Assembly: GCA_015143295.1 (NCBI GenBank) | Contig: CM026568.1 | Location: forward strand, 17,738,607 to 17,802,606 | Origin: Tetracentron sinense | Lineage: Eukaryota > Streptophyta > Magnoliopsida > Trochodendrales > Trochodendraceae | Direction: 5' to 3' | Length of the DNA stretch: 64,000 nt | In this document: positions 1 through 13,200 of the stretch, piece after piece | How the letters are laid out: every line of letters begins with the position of its first letter | Numbering within the stretch: position 1 is the first letter of the stretch | Notes under the pieces: generated by a model | The model's input: only the letters and a program-made list of their open reading frames with translations | Told to the model about the DNA's origin: nothing | Databases searched by the model: none | Position numbers and translations under genes: made by a program

Positions 1-83
1 ACACCTACAAAGCTGCTGCAAAGTGAAAAAACAAAGTAAGAAAAAACAAAAAACTGCAAAAGCCAAAAGCCAAAAGCTGGAAA

Positions 84-226
84 GCATATTCTCCTAACGT
101 AACGGGCGTTACGTAACGGTAACGGCCGTTACGCAAGCTGTACGTGCAGAAGTATGTAGCGTAACGGTTTCGGGTAACGGGTACCGCCGAAACCGTTATG
201 TAACGGTTTCGGCGTTTTTTAAAACC
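84..226. repeat. TAACGG/CCGTTA-rich palindromic repeat
   Basis: The stretch is dense in CCGTTA and its complement TAACGG (for example CGTAACGGTTTCGG and CCGAAACCGTTATGTAACGG) and ends with a GTTTTTTAAAACC motif. Related, more decayed copies lie near 4390-4925, 7660-7985, 41353-41470 and 50945-51020, so this is a dispersed family, probably a non-autonomous DNA element. I could not define its ends or a target duplication. Confidence 0.55.
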
Positions 227-234
227 ATGCACGT

Positions 235-374
235 ACCCCTTTTAATTCCTATTAACTGCGATTAACTCCTTCCCCTCGCTCTCATGTGCATTGCACGTGC
301 CACTAGCGTGTTCAATCGGGTGTTGTTAACTCCTTCCCCTCGCTTTCACGTGCATCGCACATGCCACCCGCTAG
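235..374 (+). mobile_element. Helitron 3' ends, two in tandem
   Basis: Two successive Helitron-like tails are visible: a short palindrome (GTGCATTGCAC) followed by GTGCCACTAG ending at 306, then a second palindrome-like segment followed by GCCACCCGCTAG ending at 374. Helitrons end in a small hairpin followed by CTRR, usually CTAG, next to a host T; the second tail is followed by T, the first by C. The same tail with the same following words (GTTCAATCGGGTG) appears on the - strand at the left end of the array at 28416-29387, so both belong to one family. The body to the left appears lost or replaced by the TAACGG repeat. Confidence 0.6.
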
Positions 375-1441
375 TTTCATATAATTGTAAGCAAATTTGT
401 CTTGCATCGTATGTTTCTTGGCGTCTTAGTTGCTATTGTCGCCAGATAAATCATCCAATGCGATAAGAAGATAATCCACTCCGTTTGGTATTGAACATAG
501 CTTACTCTTGAAGTAAATGAAATCTTAGAGAAACTGGTGGGAATTGGTTTCTTCCACCACTGATAGAAATCCCTTGGCATCTTCACACATATCCATGTAG
601 TGAGAATTAGGATTGGGATTAAGGGGCCTTATCATCCAACCCCCAGTCATCGTCTTATAGGTCAATGTTTTAAATCCTAATCTAGAACGGTAACGATGAA
701 GGTTATGAACTTTGGTTTGCAAATTTTCATGAAAATTACTTACAAGTTACATCCATTTTTTGTAACTACAATGGTCATACAATATAAGTATATACAATAT
801 AAGTATTTTTTCTTTGATTTGTAACGTACAGTTCAATTTTTAATTATGAGAATTTATGTGTGAATGGAACACATTTTCCAAAAGTAGCAAAAGGAAAAAT
901 CAGGAATCTTGACAAAATATGACTATAGTTATACACAAAATCAGTGATGCTTGTGTCACAGATCTCCATTTAGAATGGAGACCCAACTCTAAATTGACCA
1001 ACCAATGTCACTACCTAAGTAACCATAGCGGGAGCGAGTGCACGAGAGCCTTAAATTTCAATTTAGAATAGGGTCGAGAGCGCCTATATATATATGGTTT
1101 TTTAAAAATACTTATAGATATAAATATATTATTTTCACTTTCTAAACTATAAGAAAGAATTGATAAAATCTTTCATCATTTAAATTTGTAGTCACATTGA
1201 ACGTAGTCATATCATAATACCAACTAGTAATTAACAATATAACAACCACTTTCAATTTTTAATTAAAAAAATATAGAAAAGAACAATTATTTTCACTAAT
1301 TAGAGTTTTTTCTTCATATTTCTTAACCAATAAAAGTCGTAAATATCACCCAATAGGGGCTAATTAATAGTTCTAAATTCCTAATATTATAATAATATTA
1401 GGCTCCAATAATGAGAGGTCAAGGTTTCTCAATTTATTTAT
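375..1441. other. No gene seen
   Basis: AT-rich non-coding sequence. Short open frames here have no recognisable motif or codon structure. Nothing supportable beyond generic intergenic DNA. Confidence 0.5.
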
Positions 1442-1631
1442 GGAAAGTGATTAAAAAAAACTCTCGATAGTACCTACTATCGAGAGCTGGACCATTGGAT
1501 TGAAAATTCAATGTCTCCATGTCTACACATGCTCTAAATGATGGCCCCACTTAATACTTGACACCGTTAGATTGAAAATTCAACGGTCCAACTCTCAATA
1601 GTAGGTACTATCGAGAGTTTTAAATCACTTC
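1442..1631. mobile_element. Fold-back MITE (about 190 bp)
   Basis: Almost the whole element is an inverted repeat. The left arm reads GGAAAGTGATT, then CTCTCGATAGTACCTACTAT, then a GAGAG/GGACC segment and GATTGAAAATTCAA; the right arm is the reverse complement with few changes and ends AATCACTTC. Each arm also contains a smaller palindrome, CTCTCGATAGTA...TACTATCGAGAG. There is no coding capacity. No clean target duplication was found, so the superfamily is not assigned. Confidence 0.75.
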
Positions 1632-4389
1632 TTTTTAAAAAAAAAAAAGTTCATTAGTATATATGGAGGTAGGGAGGTCTTGCATGTAATTACGGGTAAC
1701 TTGCACAGCCATCCCACCACTGTAAAATGAATGGCTGAGATTGCTTGGACTCCAAGCTCCAAACACCCGGCTTCACCTCTCGGTTCATGTCCACCTTTCT
1801 TTCTTGCGATAAAGTAGTAAAGAGAGAGGGTAAAAGCGTAAAATAATTATATTTTTTTAAATATCAACCCCACTACCATTAACAGAGGGATAGAAATGGA
1901 ATTTTATATGAAACCACTGGTTTCGTCTTCCTCGAAACTTGTCTTCTTCCAAACTCGATTTGCAGAACACTTTTACAACCCAACACTCATCAAACAAAAG
2001 CAACCGCACTCTAATCAACTGGAGTTCTACAAACTTATAAATTGTGCTCGTGCTCCCATAGCGCTTCCGCTCTCAAACCATGAGAGCGAGGTTTGAGAGC
2101 GGGAGCGGCTAGCAGTAATTGCGGTTTGGGTTACTAAGGTCACTGCACAACTTTGGTAAGGAGATCTTTGAATCTTAAAAAATCCTACCATTTCTATCTT
2201 TTCTTTTTCTCCAACATAGTGCGAAAGGTACCTCTTAAAGTGGCCTCTTGGCTAGTCAAAAAAGATACTGTAAACTTTTCATGGGTGGGAAGTGGGAACA
2301 TGACAAGCTGAACAGAGGAATCAAGAAGCTCTATGTTGCCCAGGCCCGAAGCTATCAATCAATGAATGAGATTATTTACATCCTTGCTCAACGTGCAAAT
2401 GGCACATTGTTTGTGATCACCATTCCTCAGTGTCTAAGATGATTGACTATGGGGATCTTATCCAGGGATGCTGTCTAAATGAATGATTTTACTTGAGGGA
2501 ATTGGTGCTCACAAAATCTTGTCAAACTGAGGATTTCTTACTATGATTTTATCTTCCTTTTTCAGAATATTTTTGTGGAAGGCTTTGACTGAAAACACAC
2601 TCTTTGGGTCACCTTTTCAGTTTTGATGATCATCCATCCTAGATTGATTTTTCTACTCAAGCTGGAGAGGAGAAGGCACTCTTCTATCTCCCTGAATCAA
2701 TTCCAGTTGATTTCCCCATTTATCCTTTCAAAGTAAATCTATAATGGGGATATCCCTTTAAGGGACTAATCTGTACAAGTACTGACTTATTTCACTGAAA
2801 CGGCCAATCCTGTCTCTGTCATCCTCCCAAAATCGGAATCTGCGGCCTCTACCCATATGATAACTTGTCTGCTCCATGAATTTGTCGTGGTTCTGCTAAC
2901 CCCTTACCACATCCCTATTCTTTATGAGCTAGAGACATGCCTGGGATTTCCATTTCTATTAGAAATTTCAAACTTAGGATCGATGGCCCTTTTCCACAAG
3001 GCACACAGCATCTTTGATGAACCTCCGCAACCACTACATAGAAGAGCCTTATTCATACATCAAAGCCTTCTAAACCATATTCCTCCACAGTCCTTTGGTC
3101 AGTACACGTAGTCTCACTTTCCCAGGTCAATCCTCCTCCACTGTAAAGAAAACCTCTTTATAGGTTTTCAAGACGCTTGGCAAATGAGATTGGTAACTTA
3201 AATATGGCAACAAATTTATTGACATATTGGCAAGAGTGCTCTATCATGCCACCTAAAGATAGGTGACTTTTCTGTGCAAATCTTCTTTCCACGCGCCCAA
3301 ATGCTTTATGAGATGGATCTTGCCCTTGGGGGAGGTATAGATTCGAAGTCGAGATAATGCTAAGGCAACATCCCACACAGTACTAGACAATCAGAAAAAA
3401 TCCCTCCTCGTCTTTTCCCGACTTCATTGAGTGTACTCTTTTTCAAAATTATGCAGAGACCCTAAGATGCTGTAAAAAACCAAAGGATAGATTTGTTACA
3501 GTGCCTTGGGAAGGGTTTTTAATGTTTGGTTGAGTCAAAATATTGCGATGTTTCATAGATATCAGCCAATGTTTTGGGAATTATCTTGCGACAAATGTAA
3601 CTTTGGAAATACCATGCAGTTTATTCTACAGAGCTGAGAAACTTGGAAATTTTGGTAAATAATTTCATAGTTTTGCCAAAAATTTCTAATCATTCAACTT
3701 ATTTGATCCCTTAATCAATAAATATAATAAAAATCAGTTAAAATTAAGAAACTATTCGGCTAACTTTAACCAGAGTGATGTGCAATATTGGCAAACACAA
3801 GTGAGAAAGCGACATGGGGTCTTTTTTTTATGCAAAATTATAATTGATAACACATTGTCTAAACACAATCATGTTATTAGGGTGTTTTGGACAAGAGTTT
3901 TGGAACAAGGACTAGACCAAATGATTGAGACCGTCAACCAGACATAAAATTGGGCTTAAAACCGTTTTACCTTAGAAGTATTCTAAATAATTAAAACTCC
4001 TTGACCTGGATAGTCAAATTGTACAGCCGATTGAGTTTTTCAATGGGTTGACAAACTGATTGAGTTCGTTCCATGAAACAAAAAATAACAGCCAACTGAT
4101 TTTTTTTTTCTTTTGGCCATTTTGGCTGGAATAATTTGCCAAAAGTCACTAAAAGCAATCCCATAATCTGAGAATTGCTCGTTCTGCATTTTGGTGAGTG
4201 AAAAAGGGGCACAAGATATTTAAAGGGTAAAGGGACTGAATTTTGTAGGTTGGGGATTCTTATCAATTGGAGAGAGAGGCCCTTGCCATCACTGTCATCC
4301 TCGGCGTTTGCAATTGTTGCTGCCATTAATTTAGTTATTGAGAGAAGCATATTGGAGGAGGAGAAATGGAAATAAAAATCGCTGAAATC
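1632..4389. other. No recognisable gene
   Basis: Long stretch without a supported gene. It holds several short open frames (1896-2096, 2248-2442, 2857-3111 on +; 3158-3376 and 3991-4440 on -), none with a domain, splice structure or family I recognise. It could be old, decayed transposon or intron sequence. If TAF10 exon 1 lies left of the window, this whole stretch is TAF10 intron 1. Confidence 0.4.
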
Positions 4390-4925
4390 TTTAGTAACGA
4401 TTTTCATAAACCCTGAGTCGTTACAATTTGTGATATACATTTTTTAAAAAATTTTAAGTTATGTTTGTATCAGCGTCACATAACAAAATTTGTTTACATA
4501 ACAACTGTTACGTAGCAGCCAACCCTTATAAACACGATTTTGGTTTTTATGATCAAATCCATTTCTTTCACTCTTTTCTCTCATCCTTCCCCCTCTAGAG
4601 CAAAGAAAAAAATGCCACCCCTTTTTGTTCCTTCGATACTAAAAACTCTTTATACCACAAATCGAACGAATCGAAGGTTTAAATCCTAATTGTGGGCTTA
4701 ATAAACTTGATAATTATCATTTTTGTACAAAAAATATGCATCTAATTTTATTTACTTTGTTTTGTTTAGCTATTTTAACCATTTCCCTACATTTTCTTAT
4801 TTCTGATTTTTTAAAATTATTTTTATAGCAAAATGGCACGCCTATAACAGCTGTTACATAATATTACTGCCATTGCGTAACGGTTTCAATTGGGACAGTT
4901 ATGTAGGCCGAAATCGTTATTTATT
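4390..4925. repeat. Degenerate TAACGG-type repeat region
   Basis: Scattered words such as ACAACTGTTACGTAGC, GCGTAACGGTTTCAATTGG and GCCGAAATCGTTAT mark a decayed member of the family seen at 84-226. The motifs cluster at the two ends (about 4390-4520 and 4850-4925), suggesting an element whose ends are related and whose middle has diverged. Confidence 0.4.
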
Positions 4926-5103
4926 ACTTTGGGAAGAAGAAGATAAGCGAAAGATAAAATGATGTTAGGTCAAAACCCAAAACTTAAAAGAAAACTTGGT
5001 TGTTTATTATATATATATGGTCACACACAACATACACATTAATATATATGAAGTAGCCGGTTTGACTAGGTATACCTAGACGGTTGAGCTGCTTGATTGG
5101 AAC

Positions 5104-5291
5104 CAATGTAGTCAAAGCATCCAGGTGATGCTTAGGCAATATAGGGTTCTCTAGGCGTGGCCGTGTGGTAATGCCTAGGCGACCAAAATTTACTTTTTTC
5201 TATTTACATTATATAATATTATATAGGATTTACTTGGTGCCCGCCTAGATTCTGGTCTAGGCGTAGCCTAAGCGACATTTTGACTACACTG
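5104..5291. mobile_element. hAT-type MITE, CAGTGTAGTCAA family (188 bp)
   Basis: The left end reads CAATGTAGTCAAAGCATCC and the right end GACATTTTGACTACACTG, an imperfect terminal inverted repeat. It is flanked by an imperfect 8-bp duplication (ATTGGAAC at 5096-5103, CTAGGAAC at 5292-5299; 6 of 8 match). 8-bp duplications and CA...TG ends fit hAT elements. The interior carries CCTAGGCG-type words, as in the larger and better preserved relative at 13133-13718. Confidence 0.75.
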
Positions 5292-5639
5292 CTAGGAACC
5301 ATCACCGTTTACCCCTCGATGAAGGATCCAGATTTAAAAACTGTTTTTGATCTCTTGTTAGGTCATGATGATCGATCTTCATTTTTTAGAGAGGAGAATC
5401 AACCTCAATGGGGCATCTGGATTAATGATAGAGAAGGATCTCAAGCACATATTTGTTGTCGAAACTTGTGTCTTAATGGTAGCCGTCATATCCCACATAT
5501 TTAGGGAAAATAAAGTGATACCCTTCTATCCTGACCAGCGCAACACCTAGTTGATGGTGGAGCGTTTTGCACATTTTATATGTCCTCCCTCCTTCCTTTC
5601 ATTTTTTTGTCTTTATATTACGGTTATTACCAATGGAGT

Positions 5640-5671
<32 letters not shown>

Positions 5672-7292
5672 AAACTGGCAGTGGAACTGAGTCTTCATGA
5701 AATGTCATCTCAAGTTTCCCATCTGTCAACTTGCTTTGGCCCATTGGTCCACCAGGATTGTCTCAACCTACCCCCTTTTCCCATCCAACCACCAGGCTGG
5801 GTTTAAAAATCAAAACATTGCTACATGCTTCCCTTAGTCATTGCTAAAGTTGAGACCTAGTCACCAGAAAATCAGAGTTGTTTGACAAAAATACAAGTTG
5901 CTTTACCTTCCATTTCACAATCTTGGAATTCTTTGTAGTTATAAAATGAATACTAAGGTTTGTGATGGTTTTGATGTAATTTAGTTTTTTACTATCTAAA
6001 GACTCCCATAAGCATTTTCTCTAACTAACAAAAGAATAGCCTGGAGAATCTTCGAGGGGCACGTCAATGAAGAATCTCATTTCTATGCTATGGCCTTTTA
6101 TTTTGAGCTAGTTTCAATAGATTGAGTTCATACCCAAAAATATCATGGGCTAGGAAACAAACACATGACTTCTGCTTTTCGCTCCTTAGTCTAAGTGATG
6201 GGAACCAAACTCAGCACTTTAAGACCAATCAAAGGAAGTCTAAAGCAGCCCCAATGCTGATTTGGCACCATTACAATGGTGTGGGGCACTAGTGGGAGGG
6301 TGCCCATGTGGGAGCTGGGGTGACTATGGGACCAACATAGATGTAGCTGTTGGACTAGTTTATTTTCATTTTAATGTTTTGGTATCAGAGGTATCTTTGT
6401 AATTTTGTGGTAATTGATTCCAGACAGGATACTGGTTCTTTTAAATGTTCTTGGGTCAAGTTTAGTTGGTTTAGTTCTGTTTGGTTTTTTTTTAATGTTT
6501 GGTTACTTATTTATGAGACAAGTTTGACTTTTCAAACTTGCTAATTTGAGTTCAATAGAAATAGGAAACTGGGAGTTCAAATAGGAATAGTAAACTAGGG
6601 GGATGTCTAGCATGATATAAAGAGCTGTAATGCTTTATTTTGAATGATGATAATTTTTTTTTGGAGATTGCTAAAACTCTTTGGACGTGTAGGTGCCCCC
6701 AGCTCAAGCTGTGATTGCCTAGATTCTTCCTCTTCTCTCATCTTCTTTTGCTTCTATATTTTCCTATTTCTTTTGTTACTTCTCCAACTCAAAATCAAAT
6801 TTGAAAGGTCTCTCAAGCAAGGAATTCCTGGTAGGCACAACAGACACCAATAAAGTTACAATCCCGGTAGACACCAATCGATCGATTAGCTCCATCCACT
6901 CTTTTCATTATATATAAGAAATATTTTTCTAGCTGGGATGAGTTCTGTCTAGCTTATTTTTAAAATTTGATAAGACTATAAATGCAGATATTGCTCAAAT
7001 GTGTCTAAGACTTGGATGAAATATCCTGATTCATATTATCCTTATTTACAGTTGTCATTAAAGAGAAGGAGCAATACCTGTTAGATGTTTATGTTTAGGA
7101 AAGTGTCGATTGTGTTCAATATTATTGGCATTGAGACTGTGTTTGGAACTTTGAATCACTTTTTTGGAGCTCAAGCTTTTATGATGCTCATATGTGCTCT
7201 TATATAATATACTGAATACATTTTGGATGTTACTTGGCTTGAGATTTCCATGTTCATATCTCATCATATTGCATCCCTTTTTTCCTTGTCAG
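5292..7292. other. Non-coding, probably TAF10 intron 1
   Basis: No exon was recognised. Overlapping open frames at 5280-5550 (74 and 61 codons) have no family I know. This stretch lies directly upstream of the first TAF10 exon I can identify, so it is probably intron sequence. I specifically looked for the expected exon encoding the MDYTPTIP-type N-terminus of TAF10 and did not find it. Confidence 0.4.
5641..5666. repeat. (CT)n microsatellite
   Basis: Uninterrupted CT dinucleotide run of about 26 bp, followed by TTTCTC. Confidence 0.9.
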
Positions 7293-10200
7293 AATCAGGC
7301 TGGTAGCTGTTGCTACACAGAAGTTTATCGCAGAGGTTGCAAGTGATGCTCTTCAGTATGTTTCTCCCTTGTCTACTTAGTCTTCACCATTTGTTACACA
7401 TAAAGAGCTACTGTACGAGCTTGATGGTATAGGCATGTATGCTTGAAAGTAGGAAAATCCGTTAAAAGCGGACTTGTAACATGCTTAAAAGTATGAAGGT
7501 CTGTCAAAAGCGGACTTGTAGAGGAGATGAGGGATGACTTTGTAGTGCTATATAAAACCTAGAATCTAGGTTCTTACTCAATAAATGTGGTAATATAGTT
7601 ACATTTAGGAGAATAAACAGATTGGATTTGGTTCAAGTCAGGGTTTACCCATGGTTTAGAAAATTGCTGAAACCTAATGACCATTATGTAGCGGTTCACT
7701 ACCCGATCCGTTACGAAGACATGATATTGATACGTGTTAAATGCGACTGGGTTACCTAATAGCCGTTACATTACGGTTTCTGTGTAATGGTCATTTCAGT
7801 GATACAGAACAGGTTCGACTTAACGTAACAACTGTTTCAGGGTCATGTAATGGTTTCAGTAACCATAAAGCAAAGTGCCATGTGAAAATTAAAACAATGA
7901 AGCAACATGGACGTCATTGCATAACGTCCGTTAACGGTTTTAGTGTTACATAACGGTTTCGCAACCCGAAACTGTTTTTAAAACCTTGAGTTTACTCTGA
8001 GCAGGCCAATTGAGTAATCGGATCGTAAAGACTTGGCCTGTACCCAACCGCTGGATCCATAATGTAAACCAGACTTGGTCTGGGTTGGTTCAACCTAGGG
8101 GCTACAGGCCGACCCGACACATCTCTTGCCATAGGTAGAAGGATTGTGCAAGGGGTTGGATCTGTGCATCTCAGGTTGAGTTGGACCTGACCTGTTTAAT
8201 AATCAGATTCTGAAGTGCCCGTTGAGATTTAAAATACATGCAGAGGCACAGTCCAAGTCAAATATGGTCTAACAGGTCAGCATGCCACTCCAAGCCATCC
8301 TAGTTAGGTTCCTCTTTAACTTACTTAACAGTGCTTATATCTGTTTTTCCTTTAATGCATCCTCGTGTAGGCAGTGCAAGGCAAGGCAATCAGCAATCGT
8401 CAAAGATAAGAGAGATAAGCAGCAAAAGGTGCAGCAGTTATAAGTTTTTTCTGTTCTTCTATTCATTCTTACAGCTATACATAACTCTAAATTGTTGTGG
8501 CAGCAGGATAAGCGCCTAATCTTGACGATGGATGATCTCTCCAAGGCACTGCGTGAGGTAAGCGCGTAGAGCTCTAAACCATTACATTCTTGAAAAGTCT
8601 AGCCTTACTGCATGGGGTCATCCTTAATACATTTTGTTGAAACTCGAGAAGCAATACTTGTGTCTTGAATCACATCCATAATCATGGACACCAACTCTTT
8701 CATCTGGACCTTTTAATTAGGCCCACCTCTAGATGAACCAGAGCCCCAAAACCATTCTCAGATATTGATTCTAAATGTCTGGTATCTAGACTTTCTGTTT
8801 TGACAGGTTCCCTCCTTTTTCCAAAGTTCATGTTTTAGCTCTTTGTTAGATGTTGAACATATTTTAACATGCATGAATTTTTGGCTATAGCCACCCAAGA
8901 TTTCATTGTTTGAATGGTCAAAATTGATGCGTAGTGCAGGAGGCTATGATAAAAGTTTTTTGATGCATTATGAACATGAAAGCTTACTTATGTTAGAAGT
9001 ATCTTGACTTTATTTATTTATTTTTAATTTGAAAAGTATTTTGACTATTACAATGGGAAACTCATCTTTTGGTAGGTCAATTTATAACAGTGTAGTCAAA
9101 GCCTCCAAGTAATGCCTAGGTGATGGGGTTCCCTTGGTAAGGGCCGTAAGGCGCATAGTGACAAAGTCGGGGTTTGGGAATAATTCGGCAAGGGTCAAGT
9201 TCGGAAAAATTCAGAAAAAATTCGGGAAAAACTAATAATTATAAAAAGATATCGAACAATTTGATTTGATAATTTACAAAATAAGCTATTTACTTTGTCA
9301 AACTTAACGAATTAATGCAAAATTCAGGAATAATTCATAAAATTCGGGAATATTTTGCAAAAACATTGAGAATAATTTGGCAAACCTAAAGTTCGTGAAT
9401 AATTCAGTACACCTAAAATTCACAAATAATTCGTGACTTTTTTCAAAAATTCGGAGAATTTTGTTATTACAGTAAGACGTTGCATAGTTGTTGCATAAGC
9501 GATGTGTAGGAGAACAAAATTTATCTTATTGTTATATTTATAAAATTGAAGTAGTTATTTCTATATTATTAAAAATAAATATCAAAAACTGAAAATTTAA
9601 GAAAAAGTAAGACTAGAATGTCACTGCATAGCCTTTCGACTTGCTTCCTCCCCTGTTTAAGATCCTCGTCTCTATTGTGGTCACTCTTGAAAGAATACAG
9701 AGGGAATTCTTATGGAACGAGGGGGTAGATTCTAGAAAGTATCATTTGGTTGATTGGAAGACCATCTCCTTGTCTAAGAGTGGTGGTGGTCTCAATATTC
9801 CCTCCCTAATTAGAGTGAACAAGGCCCTTTTAGAGAAGTGGCTCTGGCGTTTTGGTCAGTGTTACCTAGGCACTTCAGTTTTCCCAAATTTTGCCGTGCC
9901 AACACTTGGACACGACACAACACTCCATGGCACAACACGACACTCCTTGATACGTGTCTATACCATGTCATGGTGACATTAACATTATGATTAGGCGCGT
10001 GGTGCTTCAAGTATGTCGTGTCATTTTAAAAATACAATTGCAAGAAACTTTTTGTCAAATTGTGTTGTTTTTTTGGAAACATAAACAAAATTTTACTAGG
10101 AGAGCGGTGGCAAAAACAATGATCAATATGTACATCTCTCTCTTCTCTTCTCTCTTATTGCTCATTTCTACTCCCTATATGAATATTTTTTATAATTTTA

Positions 10201-13200
10201 AGTATATACTTTTTAAAAAAAAATTGGGATTGGTGATCCCCCTCTTTTTATTATTATTATTGTTATTTAAAAATTTTATGTTATAATCATTTTAAAAATT
10301 TGTATGTTCATGTCGCCGTATTGGGATTTTCAGAGTTTGCCGTGCCAAACACCCCTGGACACCTGGACACTTGGCACCCGTACCACGTGCCTAGGTAACA
10401 CTGGTTTTGGTAAGGAGGAGGGTAGCATGTGGAGGGGCAGTGACAGTGGCTAGAAATGGGTTGGTTAATAGGTGTTGTCCTAAGGTTGGGCGTGGCCCGA
10501 TGGGTGTGGGGGTGTTGAAATTGGGGTGCAAGGTTGGGTGGAATTCTTTAACCTTACTTGCCTGAAGGTGGGAAATGGGGAGCAACTTTTGTAACGATCA
10601 TTGGTGTGGTGATTCCATTTCCACCCTTATGTAGACTGATGGGAATCTGTTCCTCCTTTCATCAAACAAGGATACTTTGGTAGCTGAGTATTTAGATTGG
10701 CAAGGTGAGGCTTCAGTTTGGACACCCAAACTAAGGCATAATTTATTCAGCTAGGAGGTTCAGGATCTCATGAGGTTACTATCCCAAATTCAGTAGGTTT
10801 ACCCCTAGTCCACTCATTAAGGATAGTCGAGTCTGGTCCCTGGACAACAAGGGGTGGTTCTCTGTGAATTCCTTTTTGCAAGCTTTGCAGTCTGGTCTGA
10901 GTGTACCTTTTTTTATTAGGCTGTGTGGTTCCTGTTGATTCCCTCTAAGGTATCATTTTTCTTGTGGATTGCAATTTCGAACAAAATCCTAACTAGCGAT
11001 CATCTTATGCATAGATGGTGGTGTCTGGCTAACAAATGTTACAACGTACATGTGTCTTTTAGTGGAGGAGTCTGTAGATCACCTATTGTTGCATTGTTTA
11101 GTGGCGATAGAAGTTTAGTCCTATTTTCTTTCTCATCTCTGCATCCCTTAGGTCTTTCCCTGATCCTTCAGAGCTTTTTATTTTGATGTTTTTAATGTCA
11201 TTCCCTGAGCCAATGGGAGTTATTCGGCCTTTCCTCCCAGGGGCGATAGCATAGGCTATGTGGAAGGAGAGGAATAGGAGGGTGTTTGAGGACACATCCT
11301 TGACCATCCCTCGTATCCAAGCCCAGATCCGTTTGCTCGTCTCAGTTTTTTGTTCTTTAGGGAGCGGTGATGGCGATCCTTGGGGGGCAACCTTTTCCTA
11401 GGACTGTGTTGATGTAGTTGCTGTTTTTGTTGCTCTGTGTTTTCTTTTGCCCTCTTGGTTTACTATTGGTGAACCTTGTTGTTTGTCTTTTTTCATCTAT
11501 ATATTATATCTGCTATTTACCGATAAAAAAAAGACTAGAATGTCACTGCAAAAATGAGTATAGTTTACTACTGAGTAATGAAATAATGCAACTGAAAGCC
11601 ACATAAAGGAAAATTGATTTAGTCAGTGAAAAAAGAAACACACACTCAGAGAGGGAGAGGGAGTCAACTTTCTCCTTCGACAAAGGAAGATCCAACAGCG
11701 GCAGCTAGATAGAGTTTCTTAAATCCCTGACACTTATTTTTATTCCATTTTTATTTCTATATTAAAAAACTTTTTATACCCCTTGATACTAGATAAAATG
11801 TGTTCTATTCTTTTAAATTGTTTGCAAATAGCATCTAAGGGTCTCGGACGACCACCTTTGTCACTAGTAGGGGTGATGCCGAGCTGAGTAGTGAGTAGTG
11901 ACTTGTTCAGGCTCGGCTTATTTAAACTACAAGGTGTTCAAGCTCGATTCATTAAATTCGAGCTTGACCATCTTTGTTTAAGCTCAGCTCGTGAAAAACA
12001 CAACAAGATTGAGTCGAGGCTCGGTTTGTTTACCTGGACAACCTGAGCTCGAGCAGAGCTTGAAGGAAACACCTACATATTTCTTTATCCTTTCTCTCTA
12101 TAATATAGATACCAGCCAGTACTAAATTACAGGAAAATACTAATTACCTGATTCAAAAGGATTTTGCAGTGGGTTGTCTTCAATTATCGATTGGATCATT
12201 AGCTGATGTCTTACTCTTCTTCTTCCTTGAGGCAAACTTTCTGGTTCTAACCTTTATGGACATTCATTGATTCACTTCTTTCAAAAAATATTGATCTACC
12301 CTCTCAATTCTTCCTACACACTCCATTTTAAGAAAGCGAAAGAAGCCAGAAAAGATTGGTTCTAGTCTTGAGAAATGGAAACTTGAAAGGAGCTCCCAGG
12401 GCGAAACATGTAAGAAAGAGATTTGGAGAAAGAGAGACAAAGCCATAGATGTAAAAGCATTACTCTAATGAAGAAAAACCAGATCTACAGCTGTGTATGA
12501 AGCTTGTAAAAAGTTTCAACTATTGATCCATCACGTTGGCCTTAATCAAAAAGTCCAATACATGTGGAATGAAAATATTTGAAGCTCAAACTAAAGCTCT
12601 CCACTGCTACTATCATAATAAAAAAAATGCCATTTTTAATAGAGCTATAATAATAAGAGAGCTACCGGACGAAAAAGAGACAAAATCGAGGTTGTATTAG
12701 AGCTTTAATGACAGACAAGGAAGGAAATTTGGGGAAAAATCAGAATATAAAAGTAGAATTAGTACGTTTGACATATATATACCTAGAAGAAATAGTTGAT
12801 TCCAAGCATTGATCTCTTATAGAGGACGTAAGAGGTGGAAGAACTGGCAGCCGCAATGGAAGTTGTAGGCTTGTAGCTATGATGTCAGACTTAGGTGGCT
12901 AGGACTAAGTAAACAAGATGGCAACATTTATGATGTAGAGAGGACTGTACTCTTTTGTCTTTTGCATCACTCAATTAAAACTGGTGTCTTTAATGAACCA
13001 TTATATAATACATATTGATTAACGAAAGGAGAAATTAATAGAGCTCATGGCTCAGTTCGGCCTGGCACTGACTCAGTAGCTCTCTCTGTCCTCTCTTATC
13101 GTTGATTACTTGCTCTTTGAACCTGAGTATATCAGTGTAGTCAAGGCGTCGCCTAGGCGATTTTGGGCCTCTGTCACCTAGGCGCCCCTCTAGGCGGGCG

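Noticed and set aside
3991-4440. 149-codon open frame on the - strand
   Set aside because: No recognisable motif, no conserved pattern, and it lies in a region of decayed repeats. Likely a chance frame.
5280-5550. Overlapping frames of 74 and 61 codons
   Set aside because: No family recognised, two frames compete over the same DNA, and there is no splice context.
7410-7625. Short LTR-like or TRIM-like segment with AAAAGCGGACTTGTA direct repeat and TATATAAAA
   Set aside because: A repeated word of about 45 bp and a TATA-like box are present, but no second LTR, primer site or target duplication was found.
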